A DNA stretch of 64,000 nucleotides from Micromonospora sp. NBC_00389 (GCF_036059255.1 NZ_CP107947.1:6014001-6078000); one strand, 5' to 3'. Numbered from the stretch's first letter, positions 18,280-26,834 are shown. Numbers and translations: made by a program. The notes: generated from the sequence alone by a model not told the origin.

Positions 18280-19014
18280 CTACCGGGGCGTCAACAGACC
18301 GAACTCGCCACCGTCGGGGTCGGCCATCGCCAGCCGGCTGGCGCCACCTTGGTCGGCGTCGATCCGCGTCGCCCCGAGAGAGAGCAGACGTTCGACCTCC
18401 ACCTGCCGATCGCCGTCGAGAGGTGGAGCGAGGTCGTAGCGCACCCGATCCCTGCCTCCGTTCGGCATGAACGGTGGTCCACCCCACGTGATCTTCGGGC
18501 CGCCGCGCGGCGACTGGATCGCGGTCTCCTGGTCCTGATCCCAGACCAGCGGCCACCCCAGCGCCTCGCTCCAGAAGTACCCGACCTCCTGCGAACCGTC
18601 GCAGGACAGCGCACCGATGAATCCGCAGTCGGCCAGGAACTTGTTGCCCGGCTCGATGACGCAGAACTCGTTGCCCTCCGGGTCGGCGAGCACCACGTGC
18701 TCCTCCTCCGGGAGCTGGCCGACGTCGATGTGCCGTCCGCCGAGTTCCAGTGCCCTGGCCACCGTCTGCTGCTGCTCCTCCAGAGAGCCGCTCGTCAGCT
18801 CGAAGTGCATTCGGTTCTGGACGACCTTCGGCTCCTGGCTCGGAACAAAGCGGATCCGGAAATCGGTGTCAGCACTGGGCAGGAGCATGACGCCGTCGTG
18901 CGGATCATCGACCATCTCCCGACCCAGGACCCCGGACCAGAACTGCGCGAGACGCAGAGGATGGCTCGCATCGAAGCTGACCGCGAACAGTTGAGAAGTC
19001 ATCGCTCTGCTCAT
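18280..19014 (-). CDS. Two-domain VOC/glyoxalase-like protein
   Basis: A 244-residue protein made of two VOC modules, about 5-115 (DASHPLRLAQFWSGVLG ... HVVLADPEGNEFCVIEPG) and about 130-244 (VGYFWSEALGWPLVWD ... RLAMADPDGGEFGLLTP). Such tandem proteins are common in actinobacteria and may bind antibiotics or act as lyases or dioxygenases; the ligand is not predictable here. It is followed by a GNAT gene and preceded by an ArsR operon on the other strand. Confidence 0.85.
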   Translation of the reverse strand: MSRAMTSQLFAVSFDASHPLRLAQFWSGVLGREMVDDPHDGVMLLPSADTDFRIRFVPSQEPKVVQNRMHFELTSGSLEEQQQTVARALELGGRHIDVGQLPEEEHVVLADPEGNEFCVIEPGNKFLADCGFIGALSCDGSQEVGYFWSEALGWPLVWDQDQETAIQSPRGGPKITWGGPPFMPNGGRDRVRYDLAPPLDGDRQVEVERLLSLGATRIDADQGGASRLAMADPDGGEFGLLTPR

Positions 19015-19205
19015 CTCCGATCCACTGACTGACCGATGTCGAGAGGGAGCCCTGTCAGCCCTTGGAGCGGAAGCCTAGGGGTGAGCCGGGTCGCCCGCAC
19101 CCGAGTATTCGGCGGTAGCCAGGGCATCCGCGCTGAGCGTGTTTCCGCAGCCGCTGGCAAGGGTCACGATCGTCATCTGACAAGACCCGCCTGATTCCTC
19201 CTGGC

Positions 19206-19231
19206 TTGACGCATGCCGATATGGGTATACG
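19206..19231 (+). promoter_or_regulatory. Promoter-like sequence before ArsR operon
   Basis: TTGACG (19206) and TATACG (19226) lie directly before the ArsR start codons at 19232 and 19241, in an unusually AT-rich patch. The spacing of 14 bases is short for a vegetative promoter, so the -35 may be the neighbouring GGCTTG instead. If TATACG is the -10, the message would be nearly leaderless. Confidence 0.35.
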
Positions 19232-19240
19232 ATGGCGTCC

Positions 19241-19582
19241 ATGGCACGAGCAGCGACGACGTCGGACGTCTTCAACGCGATCGCCGAGCCGCAGCGCCGG
19301 GAGATCCTGTTGCTGCTGCGAGCGGGTGAGCGGCCGGTGACCGAGTTGGCCCAGGAGCTGGGGATGACCCAGCCGGGGGCGTCCAAGCACCTGCGGGTGC
19401 TCCGGGAGGTCGGGCTGGTGCGGGACCGCAAGGCGGGCAAGCAGCGCCTGTACGGCCTTGACGCCCGCGGGCTGCGACCGGTCCACGAGTGGACCGGCGG
19501 GTTCGAGCGGTTCTGGAACGAGAGCTTCGACCGGTTGGACGCGTACGTGCAGGACCTGAAGCAGGCAAGGCAGGAGGAGTAG
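19241..19582 (+). CDS. ArsR-family winged-helix repressor
   Basis: A 113-residue HTH protein. The recognition region is ELAQELGMTQPGASKHLRVLREVGLV, the classical ArsR/SmtB helix-turn-helix, followed by the wing DRKAGKQRLYGLD. There is no metal-binding CxC, so it is probably not a metal sensor. Members preceding an SRPBCC (AHSA1) gene are frequent and are thought to regulate it. The ATG at 19241 is used; the ATG at 19232 adds three residues. It sits 3 bases before the SRPBCC gene. Confidence 0.9.
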   Translation: MARAATTSDVFNAIAEPQRREILLLLRAGERPVTELAQELGMTQPGASKHLRVLREVGLVRDRKAGKQRLYGLDARGLRPVHEWTGGFERFWNESFDRLDAYVQDLKQARQEE

Positions 19583-19585
19583 CTG

Positions 19586-20092
19586 ATGAGCGAGATGGGA
19601 CGAGGAGCGCCGGCGCAGTCCGCGACGGCTGACCGGGAGATCGTGATCTCCCGGGTCATCGACGCCCCACGGGAGCTGGTGTTCGAGGCGTTCACCGAGG
19701 TGCGGCACCTGTCGCGGTGGTGGGGTCCGGAGGGGTTCACCACGACCACGCGGTCGTTCGAGTTCCGCGAGGGCGGAGTCTGGGACTTCGTGATGCACGG
19801 GCCGGACGGGACGGACTACCAGGAGTGGATCTCCTGGACCGAGATCGTCCCACCGGAGGGGATCGCGCTGCTGCACGGTGAGTCCCGCGGCGACCCGAAC
19901 GCCTTCGAGTCGGTCCTGACGTTCGCGCCCGACGGGGCGGCGACCCGGATCGAGATGCGCACGGTGTTCCCCACCAAGGAGCTGCGCGACGAGGCGGTCG
20001 AGAAGTACCACGCGATCGAGGGCGGCCAGCAGACCCTGAGCAACCTGGCTGCCTACGTCACCGAGAACGTTCGGAAGGGAGCTGAGGGCTGA
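19586..20092 (+). CDS. SRPBCC (AHSA1-type) ligand-binding protein
   Basis: A 168-residue START/Bet v1-fold protein. Family marks are VISRVIDAPRELVFEAFTEV, HLSRWWGPEGFT and the C-terminal helix EGGQQTLSNLAAYVTE. The cavity ligand is unknown. It is the middle gene of a tight operon: 3 bases after the ArsR stop, and its stop overlaps the ATG of the DHFR-like gene (TGATG). AGGAG ribosome site precedes the ATG. Confidence 0.9.
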   Translation: MSEMGRGAPAQSATADREIVISRVIDAPRELVFEAFTEVRHLSRWWGPEGFTTTTRSFEFREGGVWDFVMHGPDGTDYQEWISWTEIVPPEGIALLHGESRGDPNAFESVLTFAPDGAATRIEMRTVFPTKELRDEAVEKYHAIEGGQQTLSNLAAYVTENVRKGAEG

Positions 20093-20712
20093 TGGCCGGG
20101 AAGGTGTTCTTCAGCGTGTCGATGTCGCTGGACGGTTTCATCGCGCCCGAGTCCCTCGGGGACTTGATGGGGCAGCAGTGGATGGAACTGCAGGCGTGGA
20201 TCTTCCCGCAGCGGTTCCTCCGGGAGAACCTGAAGCTTGGCGAGGGCGGCGAGGAAGGGCGCGACAACGACATCGTGCGGGAGACGTTCGAGCGCACCGG
20301 CGCGAGTGTGATGGGCAAGCGCATGTTCGACGCCGGTGAGCAGGCGTGGCCGGAGGAGGCGCCGTTCCACACGCCGGTTTTCGTCGTGACGCACGAGAAG
20401 CGTGACCCCTGGGAGCGGCCGGGTGGGACCACCTTCCACTTCGTCAACGATGGCATCGAGCCCGCGCTCGACCAGGCCCGCGAGGCCGCCGGCGACCGCG
20501 ACGTCCGCATCGCCGGCGGCGCCGAGACGATCCTGGAGTACGTGAACGCCGGCCTGATCGACGAGTTCTCGATCGCGCTGTCGCCCGTGCTGTTCGGCTC
20601 CGGAATCCGCCTGTTCGAGGGCGTGGACGCGGCCCGCGTGGCCCTGGAGCCGGTCCGCGCGGAGCCCTCCCCGAGGGTGACGCACCTGACCTACGCCGTC
20701 CGGGAGCGGTAA
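20092..20712 (+). CDS. Dihydrofolate-reductase-like (RibD C-terminal) protein
   Basis: A 206-residue NADPH-binding protein of the DHFR/RibD-C superfamily: VFFSVSMSLDGFIA at the N-terminus, VMGKRMFDAGE (about 80), and IAGGAETILEYVNAGLIDEF, the nucleotide-binding glycine motif, at about 140. It lacks the conserved residues that would identify it as folate or riboflavin biosynthetic, so its substrate is open. Its start overlaps the SRPBCC stop, implying translational coupling. Confidence 0.88.
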   Translation: MAGKVFFSVSMSLDGFIAPESLGDLMGQQWMELQAWIFPQRFLRENLKLGEGGEEGRDNDIVRETFERTGASVMGKRMFDAGEQAWPEEAPFHTPVFVVTHEKRDPWERPGGTTFHFVNDGIEPALDQAREAAGDRDVRIAGGAETILEYVNAGLIDEFSIALSPVLFGSGIRLFEGVDAARVALEPVRAEPSPRVTHLTYAVRER

Positions 20713-20767
20713 CTGTCTCGACCTCAGCGCTCCCCCGCCGAGGTCAGCAGCGCGGTGAGATCCTCGA

Positions 20768-20959
20768 CTATTCCTCGCCGACGGAGCGCGACAGCACCAA
20801 CGCTTGAGCGGCGATGACGCGTTCACCGTTGAAGGTCAGCGCCGGAGACCCGTACAGCTGATAGCCCTGGTCGAGAAGGCCGCTGACGCGGGCGCAGAAT
20901 TCAGCATCATCGGGTCCGGTGATGAGGCGGTAGCCGAGCGGCCCAGAGAGATCTGACAC
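20768..20959 (-). CDS. DUF1737 small protein
   Basis: A 63-residue protein. The pattern YRLITGPDDAEFCARV, LLDQGYQLYGSPALTFNGE, AAQALVL matches DUF1737, a small single-domain family of unknown function. The GTG start at 20959 has GC-rich surroundings. It is downstream of and on the same strand as the VOC gene at 21020. Confidence 0.82.
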   Translation of the reverse strand: MSDLSGPLGYRLITGPDDAEFCARVSGLLDQGYQLYGSPALTFNGERVIAAQALVLSRSVGEE

Positions 20960-21019
20960 CGACGCATTGTGCCCGACCGGCTGTGCCTGAGCCCAGTCGC
21001 GGCTATCGCTCCGTGAGCG

Positions 21020-21418
21020 TCAGACGTCGGCTTCGAGGGCGAAGGTATTGCCGTCCGGGTCCTGGAACCACGCGATACGTCCACCGCCGGCCCGAGCGGT
21101 GATCCCCTTGGCATCGTGCTCGAACTGGTCGTAGCGGGTGAACTCGACGCCGGACGCGACGAGCTCGTCAACGATCTGGTCGAGGTCGTCGACGTACCAC
21201 GTCGCCAGCGTCGCCTGGGTCTTCCCCGCAGTGACCGACTGGTACACATTCAGCGCCGGCCCGCCACCGGAACCATAGACGCGGCTGCCGTCGGCGATGG
21301 CGGCGCTGGGACCGGACCGCAGCACCGGTAGGGCCAGTTTGCCTTCGTAGAACGCGATCGCCTGCTGTATGTCGGACACGGCGATCGACGTTCTCACGTG
21401 ATACCTGCTCAACGGCAT
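21020..21418 (-). CDS. VOC-family protein
   Basis: A 132-residue single VOC domain: SIAVSDIQQAIAFYEGKL at the N-terminus, WYVDDLDQIVDELVASGVEF in the middle and AWFQDPDGNTFALE near the end. The final Glu of FALE is at a metal-ligand position. Substrate unknown. The start is the ATG at 21418 (MPLSRYHVR); upstream frame lacks family similarity. Confidence 0.85.
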   Translation of the reverse strand: MPLSRYHVRTSIAVSDIQQAIAFYEGKLALPVLRSGPSAAIADGSRVYGSGGGPALNVYQSVTAGKTQATLATWYVDDLDQIVDELVASGVEFTRYDQFEHDAKGITARAGGGRIAWFQDPDGNTFALEADV

Positions 21419-21559
21419 GAACCACTGTCTCACGTGGGCAGCGGGCCGGTTGAGCGTTTCGAGCGGCGGCAGCCTCCACCGGACTGACCTCGCGCGTGCT
21501 GTCACAGCTCCACCCCGGCCGGTGTCTCCATGCCGAGACCCATCCGACGAGGAGGAGAC

Positions 21560-22150
21560 ATGACCAGCAACACCCGGATTCCCCAGGCCGAGATCACCGG
21601 CCTCTACGGCGCCGTCCTGAAAAGATTCAGCAGAAAGATGCTCGGCCAGGTGCCGGACAGCCTCGGAGTGCTGTGGCACCACCGGCAGGTGCTCAAGTTC
21701 GGCTTCAGCCTCAGCCAGAAGGCCGCGAAGTGGAACGAGTGCGACAAGGACCTGAAGTCCTACGCCCACATGGCTGTGGCTTCCCTGATCGGCTGCTCGT
21801 TCTGCCTCGACCTGGGGTACTTCATGGCGCACAACGACGGGCTCGACGCGGCCAAGGCCCGTGAGGTGCCGCGCTGGCGGGAGTCCGACGTCTTCACGCC
21901 ACGGGAGCGCGACGTCCTGGAGTACGCCGAGGTGATGTCGCAGACCCCACCGGCCGTCACCGACGAACTCTCCGCTCGGCTGCTCAAGCAGCTCGGGGTG
22001 CCGGCGTTGGTCGAACTCACCGCCTGGATCGCGCTGGCGAACCAGTCCGCGCGTACGAACGTCGCCCTCGGCATCGAGGCCGAGGGTTTCGCGACCTCGT
22101 GCGGCCTGGCACCCCTGACACAGCCGGGCGGCGCCGCGTCGCGGGCATGA
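21560..22150 (+). CDS. Carboxymuconolactone decarboxylase / AhpD-like protein
   Basis: A 196-residue all-helical protein with a CxxC pair in IGCSFCLDLGYFMA, preceded by LKSYAHMAVASL: the AhpD active-site arrangement (E/K-x-C-x-x-C-x-x-H/D). AhpD-like proteins are thiol-disulfide reductants or peroxidases. The WNECDKD Cys is additional. AGGAGGAGAC before the ATG at 21560 is the strongest ribosome site in the window and fixes the start. Confidence 0.88.
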   Translation: MTSNTRIPQAEITGLYGAVLKRFSRKMLGQVPDSLGVLWHHRQVLKFGFSLSQKAAKWNECDKDLKSYAHMAVASLIGCSFCLDLGYFMAHNDGLDAAKAREVPRWRESDVFTPRERDVLEYAEVMSQTPPAVTDELSARLLKQLGVPALVELTAWIALANQSARTNVALGIEAEGFATSCGLAPLTQPGGAASRA

Positions 22151-22257
22151 CCGACGCGGTCCGTCGACCTCGCCCCGCGGACACACGTTCGCGGTCGCCT
22201 GACACCGGGCGCTGTCGATGGCCGGGCCGGATCCGTTGCGGATGCGAGGATCGACCG

Positions 22258-22902
22258 GTGGATGACGAATTGTTGGCCGCGATGACGCGGGTTCAGGACG
22301 CGTTCGTCCGGTACCCGCGCCGGGGGGTGCTGGACGGCTGCCCGCATTGCCGGGGCTCGGTTCTCGTCGACGAACACGACTTGTTCGCACTGACCATCAG
22401 CCTCGGCAATACGGTCGGCAGCCGCGACGACGTGAAGAGTCTGCTGCCGGTGCTGCTCGAGCGTCTGGTCATGTCAGGGGAGCTCGACCCGCACATCGTT
22501 TTCGGCAAGTTCTCCCACGAGGAGTGGCGTACCTGGCCACAGGTCGAGCAGGAAGCCGTCGACGGGTACCTCGACGCGGTGTGGCGGTCGGTGCTGGCAG
22601 GCCACCCGTCCCGGTTCGAGTCGTTCCTCGACGCGGTGACCTTCCTCGATGCGAGCCTTCTCATCGGCGAGAGCATCGACCGATTCCTTCACATCTGGGA
22701 CGTCACGCTCACCGCGTCGGCAGACCGTCACCTCGCCGAGACGGTGAACGGACTCAACTTCGCGGCCCAGAAGCCGAGCGCTCTTGGCGATTGGCTACGT
22801 CGCGACACGACCCGCGACCGGCTGTACCGTGCGTTCGAGCGTGACCACAATTCGGCCTGGGCGGATGATCTCGCGCGGGCCTACGATCTCCTCCGCGTCT
22901 GA
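22258..22902 (+). CDS. Hypothetical protein with N-terminal CPHC
   Basis: A 214-residue soluble protein beginning VDDELLAAMTRVQDAF. A CPHC motif near residue 28 could bind zinc or act as a redox pair, but no second pair is visible, so a zinc ribbon is incomplete. The middle (KFSHEEWRTWPQVEQEAVDGYLDAVW) and the end are helical. It resembles uncharacterised actinobacterial proteins. The start is a GTG at 22258. Confidence 0.6.
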   Translation: MDDELLAAMTRVQDAFVRYPRRGVLDGCPHCRGSVLVDEHDLFALTISLGNTVGSRDDVKSLLPVLLERLVMSGELDPHIVFGKFSHEEWRTWPQVEQEAVDGYLDAVWRSVLAGHPSRFESFLDAVTFLDASLLIGESIDRFLHIWDVTLTASADRHLAETVNGLNFAAQKPSALGDWLRRDTTRDRLYRAFERDHNSAWADDLARAYDLLRV

Positions 22903-22934
22903 AGAGGCCGCGCTCGGTGATGGCCCGCCTCGCG

Positions 22935-23228
22935 TCAGAGCGGGCCGGGGAACGTCTGCTCCATCGGCATCGGCACCTGGAGGAAGGTGGTGCCGCGCAG
23001 GTCCAGCCACGCCCGGTCGGGCCCGCGGACCAGCCGCAGCATCACCTCCTCGCAGGACGGACAGCGTGCGACCAGGCCCGGGGCGTGCGAGAAGACGTGC
23101 AGGCTGGCCATCGAGCCGGTCATCCCGCAGTTATCGCAGCGACCCGTCGCGGTGCTCAGGTCGACGGCGAACAGCTCGCGCAGCGGGCCGTCGAGCATGT
23201 TGCCGTCCAGGTACGACATCTCGGTCAT
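22935..23228 (-). CDS. DUF6510 zinc-ribbon-like protein
   Basis: A 97-residue protein matching DUF6510: YLDGNMLDGPLRELFAVD, then two CxxC pairs (RCDNCG and ARCPSCEE) that should bind zinc, then LRLVRGPDRAWLDLRG. It is the last gene of an operon with a ferredoxin-reductase-like and a sulfite-oxidase-like protein, 32 bases after the reductase stop. Function unknown; a role in that redox pair is inferred. Confidence 0.85.
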   Translation of the reverse strand: MTEMSYLDGNMLDGPLRELFAVDLSTATGRCDNCGMTGSMASLHVFSHAPGLVARCPSCEEVMLRLVRGPDRAWLDLRGTTFLQVPMPMEQTFPGPL

Positions 23229-23260
23229 CGGGTCTCCTCGGCGTTGGGTGGGCGACGGGC

Positions 23261-24040
23261 TCAGCCGGTGGGGCCGAAGCGTTCGGTCTTCACCCGCCGC
23301 GACGGGTGGCCCAGTCCCACCAGCAGGTCGGCCACGGCCTCCACGAACCCGGTCGGACCGCACACGTAGGTGAGCGGTTCCAGGTCCGGCGGCCAGCCGT
23401 GGGTGTTCACGTCGGCCAGGCCGATCCGGTGCGGCTCGCCGCGCCAGCCCTCGGGCGCCTCGCGGGTGTACACGTACGCCACGTCCAGCCCGAAGTCGTC
23501 GCGGACGCGGCGGCGCAACTCGTCGGCGTAGATCACGTCGTCCGGGGTCCGCACCGAGTAGACCAGCCGGAACGGCACCCGGCTGCCGGTCGCCCGGCGC
23601 GCCCGGATCATCGCCATCAGCGGCACGATGCCGGAACCGCCGGCGAGCAACTGCACCGGCGCGGTCTCCTCCGTCCGCCAGATAAACCAGCCGCCGAGCG
23701 GTCCGCGCACCTCCACCGGGTCACCGGGACCAAAGACGTCGATCAGGTACGGCGACACCTCGCCGTCGTGCACCCGCTGCACGGTCACCTCGATGCGCGG
23801 GCCGCCGGGACCGTCGACCACCGGCCCGGCGATCGAGTACGACCGGGCCGCCTGGTAGCCGTCCGGCGCGGTCAGCCGCACGTCGACGTGCTGCCCGGGC
23901 AGGTGCCCCGACCACTCCGGCACCTCCAGCACCAGAGTCTGCGCGCTCGGCGTCTCGACCCGGCGCTCCACCAGCCGGCCCACCTGCCAACGGATCGGGG
24001 TGCGCGCCGGGATGCCGGTCGCCACGGCGCGCTCAGTCAC
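23261..24040 (-). CDS. Ferredoxin-reductase-type FAD/NAD(P) oxidoreductase
   Basis: A 259-residue reductase. The FAD-binding RxYS is AARSYSIAGP (about 90), the NAD(P) motif is LLAGGSGIVPLMAMI (about 135), and the C-terminal YVCGPTGFVEAV closes the nicotinamide site. No 2Fe-2S domain is attached, so it needs an external partner. The GTG at 24040 overlaps the stop of the upstream sulfite-oxidase-like gene by 8 bases; a GTG at 24025 is an alternative. The neighbour is the likely electron-transfer partner. Confidence 0.9.
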   Translation of the reverse strand: MTERAVATGIPARTPIRWQVGRLVERRVETPSAQTLVLEVPEWSGHLPGQHVDVRLTAPDGYQAARSYSIAGPVVDGPGGPRIEVTVQRVHDGEVSPYLIDVFGPGDPVEVRGPLGGWFIWRTEETAPVQLLAGGSGIVPLMAMIRARRATGSRVPFRLVYSVRTPDDVIYADELRRRVRDDFGLDVAYVYTREAPEGWRGEPHRIGLADVNTHGWPPDLEPLTYVCGPTGFVEAVADLLVGLGHPSRRVKTERFGPTG

Positions 24041-24632
24041 CCTGGTACCGCTGTTCGCGCCACGGGTCGCCGTAGTCGTGGTACCCGGCGGTTTCCCAGA
24101 ACCCCGGCTCGTCCATCGTCTTGAGCCGGATGCCGCGTACCCACTTGGCGGACTTCCAGAAGTACAGGTGCGGCACCAGCAGCCGCGCCGGCCCACCGTG
24201 CTCGGCGGGCAGCGGCGCTCCGTCGAAGGTGTGCGCCACCCACGCCCGGCCGCCGCGCAGGTCGTCCAGCGGCAGGTTGGTGCTGTACCCGCCGTAGGAG
24301 TGCGCGAGCGCGAAGTGCGCGCCGGTGTCGACGCCGTCCAGCAGGACGTCCAGCGAGACGCCCTGCCAGGTGGTGCCGAGCTTGGACCAGTGGGTGACGC
24401 AGTGGATGTCGACCATCGGCGTCTCCTGCGGCAGCGCCATCAGCTCCTGCCACGACCACCGGTACTCGGTGCCGTTCTCCGCGGCGATGACGAACTCCCA
24501 GGTGTCCAGCGACACCCGGGGCGTCGGGCCGGCCGACAGCACCGGGAAGTCCTCGGTCAGGTACTGCCCAGGAGGCAGGGCCGGCTCCTGTGAGCGGGGC
24601 CGGCCCTGGAAGCCCGGTGACACGATTCCCAT
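24033..24632 (-). CDS. Sulfite-oxidase-like molybdopterin oxidoreductase
   Basis: A 199-residue protein with the molybdopterin fold of the sulfite oxidase/MsrP family. The molybdenum-ligand cysteine is in DIHCVTHWSKLGTTWQGV, and conserved substrate-side motifs are HSYGGYSTNLPLDDL, EHGGPARLLVPHLYFWKSAKWV and GFWETAGYHDYGDPW. It has no Tat signal, so it is probably cytoplasmic, unlike MsrP. The gene heads a three-gene operon with a flavin reductase and DUF6510. The substrate is not known. Confidence 0.9.
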   Translation of the reverse strand: MGIVSPGFQGRPRSQEPALPPGQYLTEDFPVLSAGPTPRVSLDTWEFVIAAENGTEYRWSWQELMALPQETPMVDIHCVTHWSKLGTTWQGVSLDVLLDGVDTGAHFALAHSYGGYSTNLPLDDLRGGRAWVAHTFDGAPLPAEHGGPARLLVPHLYFWKSAKWVRGIRLKTMDEPGFWETAGYHDYGDPWREQRYQGD

Positions 24633-24708
24633 TGCACAGTCGTACCACCCGCGTCGGCCGGGGCGGGAGCTTTCCCGCGTACCCCCTCATCGCCCCGGCG
24701 CGGCGTGG

Positions 24709-25731
24709 TCAGTGCCGCTCCGAAACCACCTCGCGGTCCTCGGGCTGACCACCCCGAGTGGCCCGCAGGCTGGTCATCGTGACCACCACCAACACGCCGA
24801 TGATCACAACGAGCGAGGCCAGGGTAGGGATCTGCGGAACGCTGTCCCAGATTCCGTGCGCCCAGTGCAGACCCAGCTTGAGACCGATGAACGCCAGGAT
24901 GATGGCCAGGCCGTAGCTGAGGTGCACCAGCCGGCTCAGCGCCGCGTGCAGGACGAAGTAGAGGGCACGCAGACCGAGCAGGGCGAACGCGTTGGTGGCG
25001 AAGACGAGGTACGGGTCCTCGGTGATGCCGTAGACCGCAGGCACCGAGTCGACGGCGAAGACCACGTCGGTGGCGAGCACCGCGACCACCACCAGGGCGA
25101 ACGGGGTGAGCGCCCGCTTCGCGCCCTGCCGGACGGTCATCCGGGTGCCGTGGTACTCGTCGACCACCGGCATGAACCTGCGGAGCAGCTTCACGGCACG
25201 CATGTTGTTGATGTCGACTTCCTGCTGATGCCCGGAGAGGGCATCGCGGAGCAGCTTCACCGCGGTGGCGATGAGGATGATCGCGAAGAGCAGGAAGGCG
25301 AAGTCGAGGGTCTGTAACGCGGCCGCGCCGAGGGCGATGAAGACGGCCCGCAGCACCAGCGCACCGGCGATGCCGTAGAGGAGCACCCGCTGGGCGAGCA
25401 CAGCCGGCACCGCGAACGCGGCCAGCAGCAGCATGAAGACGAAGAGGTTGTCGACGGAGAGCGACTTCTCCACCAGGTAGCCGGTCAGGTACTGCACGCC
25501 CAGCTCGGAGCTGTAGCGGGCCCAGATCCAGCCACCAAATGCCAGCGGCAGGGCTATGTAGAACGCTGACCAGCCGATTGCCTCCCGCATGGAGACCTCG
25601 TGCGGGCGGCGGGTCACCAGGAAGTCCAGCACCAGCAGCAGGAGCACGCCGGCGATGGTCACCACCCACAGAGTGGGCGTGCCGATCGTCGTCAGCTCAC
25701 TCGCGGCAGACAGATACGACACTTCGGTCAT
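24709..25731 (-). CDS. TerC-family membrane protein (probable Mn2+ efflux)
   Basis: A 340-residue protein with about eight transmembrane helices. Family motifs are VEKSLSVDNLFVF and VLATDVVFAVDSVPAVYGIT, each with conserved acidic residues inside the membrane, and a long cytoplasmic loop around 160-210. TerC proteins export or distribute manganese, and the gene follows a probable manganese riboswitch. GGAGG lies just before the ATG at 25731. Confidence 0.92.
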   Translation of the reverse strand: MTEVSYLSAASELTTIGTPTLWVVTIAGVLLLLVLDFLVTRRPHEVSMREAIGWSAFYIALPLAFGGWIWARYSSELGVQYLTGYLVEKSLSVDNLFVFMLLLAAFAVPAVLAQRVLLYGIAGALVLRAVFIALGAAALQTLDFAFLLFAIILIATAVKLLRDALSGHQQEVDINNMRAVKLLRRFMPVVDEYHGTRMTVRQGAKRALTPFALVVVAVLATDVVFAVDSVPAVYGITEDPYLVFATNAFALLGLRALYFVLHAALSRLVHLSYGLAIILAFIGLKLGLHWAHGIWDSVPQIPTLASLVVIIGVLVVVTMTSLRATRGGQPEDREVVSERH

Positions 25732-25741
25732 GGGGCCTCCT

Positions 25742-25862
25742 CGAACACCGTGTCATGTTCGAGGTCTCCTTCACCCACCGACAGGTGGACAACCACCCGA
25801 GGCGCGCCGGGCGCGCCGTACTGACCGGAATGGTTCGTGGGAAGTACTCCCCTCGCACGACA
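25742..25862 (-). promoter_or_regulatory. Probable yybP-ykoY (manganese) riboswitch
   Basis: Read on the minus strand, the leader of the TerC gene holds GCGAGGGGAGTACTTCCC at its 5' side and GGTGGGTGAAGGAGACCTC at its 3' side, separated by a GC-rich helix near GGCGCGCCCGGCGCGCC. These agree with the leader seen before actinobacterial TerC genes that belongs to the Mn2+-sensing yybP-ykoY class. It ends about 10 bases before the ATG, so control of translation initiation is likely. Assigned from sequence pattern only. Confidence 0.72.
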
Positions 25863-25947
25863 AGGTTAGGCCAGGCTCAATCGCCATGCCAAACCGGACA
25901 TAGGTGGTTGCCCTGGCCAACCGCTGTGCACTACCGGAGAGCCACCG

Positions 25948-26358
25948 TCAGCCGCGACGCAGGGTCGCGCCCGGGGCCATGGCCTGCTCGACCAGGTCCC
26001 GGTAGTCGCGCGGCAGTTGGGTCGCCACGTCGTCGAACTCCCCGCCGCTGATCGCCTCGCGCAGGGTCGTGAAGACCGCCCGGACCGCGTCGCGGGCGGC
26101 GGGCTCGTCCACACCGGCGCGCAGCGCGACCCGAGCGGCGAACTCGGCCGCCCCGAACCGGTCCGCCTGCTCGGTGCGCGGGCTCGGTTTCAGCACCAAC
26201 TGCAACGGCTTGGGCAGTTGGACGGCCAGGTCCAACACCTCGCCACCGGTCAACCGCTCCGCGAGCGTCTCCAGCACGGCCCGGGTCAGCTCGACCGACC
26301 GCTCGGACGGTGCCCTGGTCCGCTGGGAAACCTGGTCGATGAAGGTGTCGTAGTTCAT
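25948..26358 (-). CDS. DUF2267 protein
   Basis: A 136-residue helical protein with two DUF2267-like halves: MNYDTFIDQVSQRTRAPS ... TLAERLTGGEVLDLAVQLPKPLQ, then FAARVALRAGVDEPAARDAVRAVFTTLREAISGGEFDDVATQLPRDYRDL. The repeated 'ISGGE-x-x-D-x-A-x-QLP' in both halves is characteristic. Function unknown; such genes recur in stress-related actinobacterial clusters. AGGGAGTACGGG precedes the ATG at 26358. A relative is fused to a PCD-like domain at 9216. Confidence 0.88.
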   Translation of the reverse strand: MNYDTFIDQVSQRTRAPSERSVELTRAVLETLAERLTGGEVLDLAVQLPKPLQLVLKPSPRTEQADRFGAAEFAARVALRAGVDEPAARDAVRAVFTTLREAISGGEFDDVATQLPRDYRDLVEQAMAPGATLRRG

Positions 26359-26519
26359 CCCGTACTCCCTCGGGTCGGGCTCGCGCCGGCGCCTGCGGGT
26401 ACCCGCGGCGACGAGGCGGAAACGGCACCGATTCCTCCGCCGGAGCGGGCGTGACCCGGCAGCGGGCGGGTAACCGCCGCCGGTCGTGACCACATCAATG
26501 CCCCGAGGGAGCTCCTGCC

Positions 26520-26792
26520 ATGGCGAGCTACACCGAGGTCCTGCAGTACCTGTCGAGCCTGGACTACCCGGCCAAGAAGGCCGACGTGGTCCGCGAGGCC
26601 GAGCGGGAAGGGGCCCCGCCGGACGTGCTGAAGGCGCTGCGCGCCCTGCCGCCGGTGGACTACGCCAACGGCACCGAGGTGGCCCGGTCGGCAGGCATCG
26701 AGGCGGCCCCCGAGGTCGGCCCCGCCCAGCGGGCCGCGCAGGCCCGGGACAACAAGCCCAACCGGGTCTCGCAGCACCTGCGCGGCATCTGA
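26520..26792 (+). CDS. DUF2795 protein
   Basis: A 90-residue protein. EVLQYLSSLDYPAKKADVVREAEREGAPPDVLKALRALPPVDYANGTEVARSAG matches DUF2795, a short helical family of unknown role in which the same 'L-x-x-LDYP-x-x-K-x-D' pattern is seen. GAGGGAG lies 8 bases before the ATG at 26520. It is divergent from the DUF2267 gene and precedes the DUF1345 gene by 42 bases. Confidence 0.85.
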   Translation: MASYTEVLQYLSSLDYPAKKADVVREAEREGAPPDVLKALRALPPVDYANGTEVARSAGIEAAPEVGPAQRAAQARDNKPNRVSQHLRGI

Positions 26793-26834
26793 CCCGGCGG
26801 TGGCGGCCCCAACTCTGCCGCGCGGGCGGCGCGG

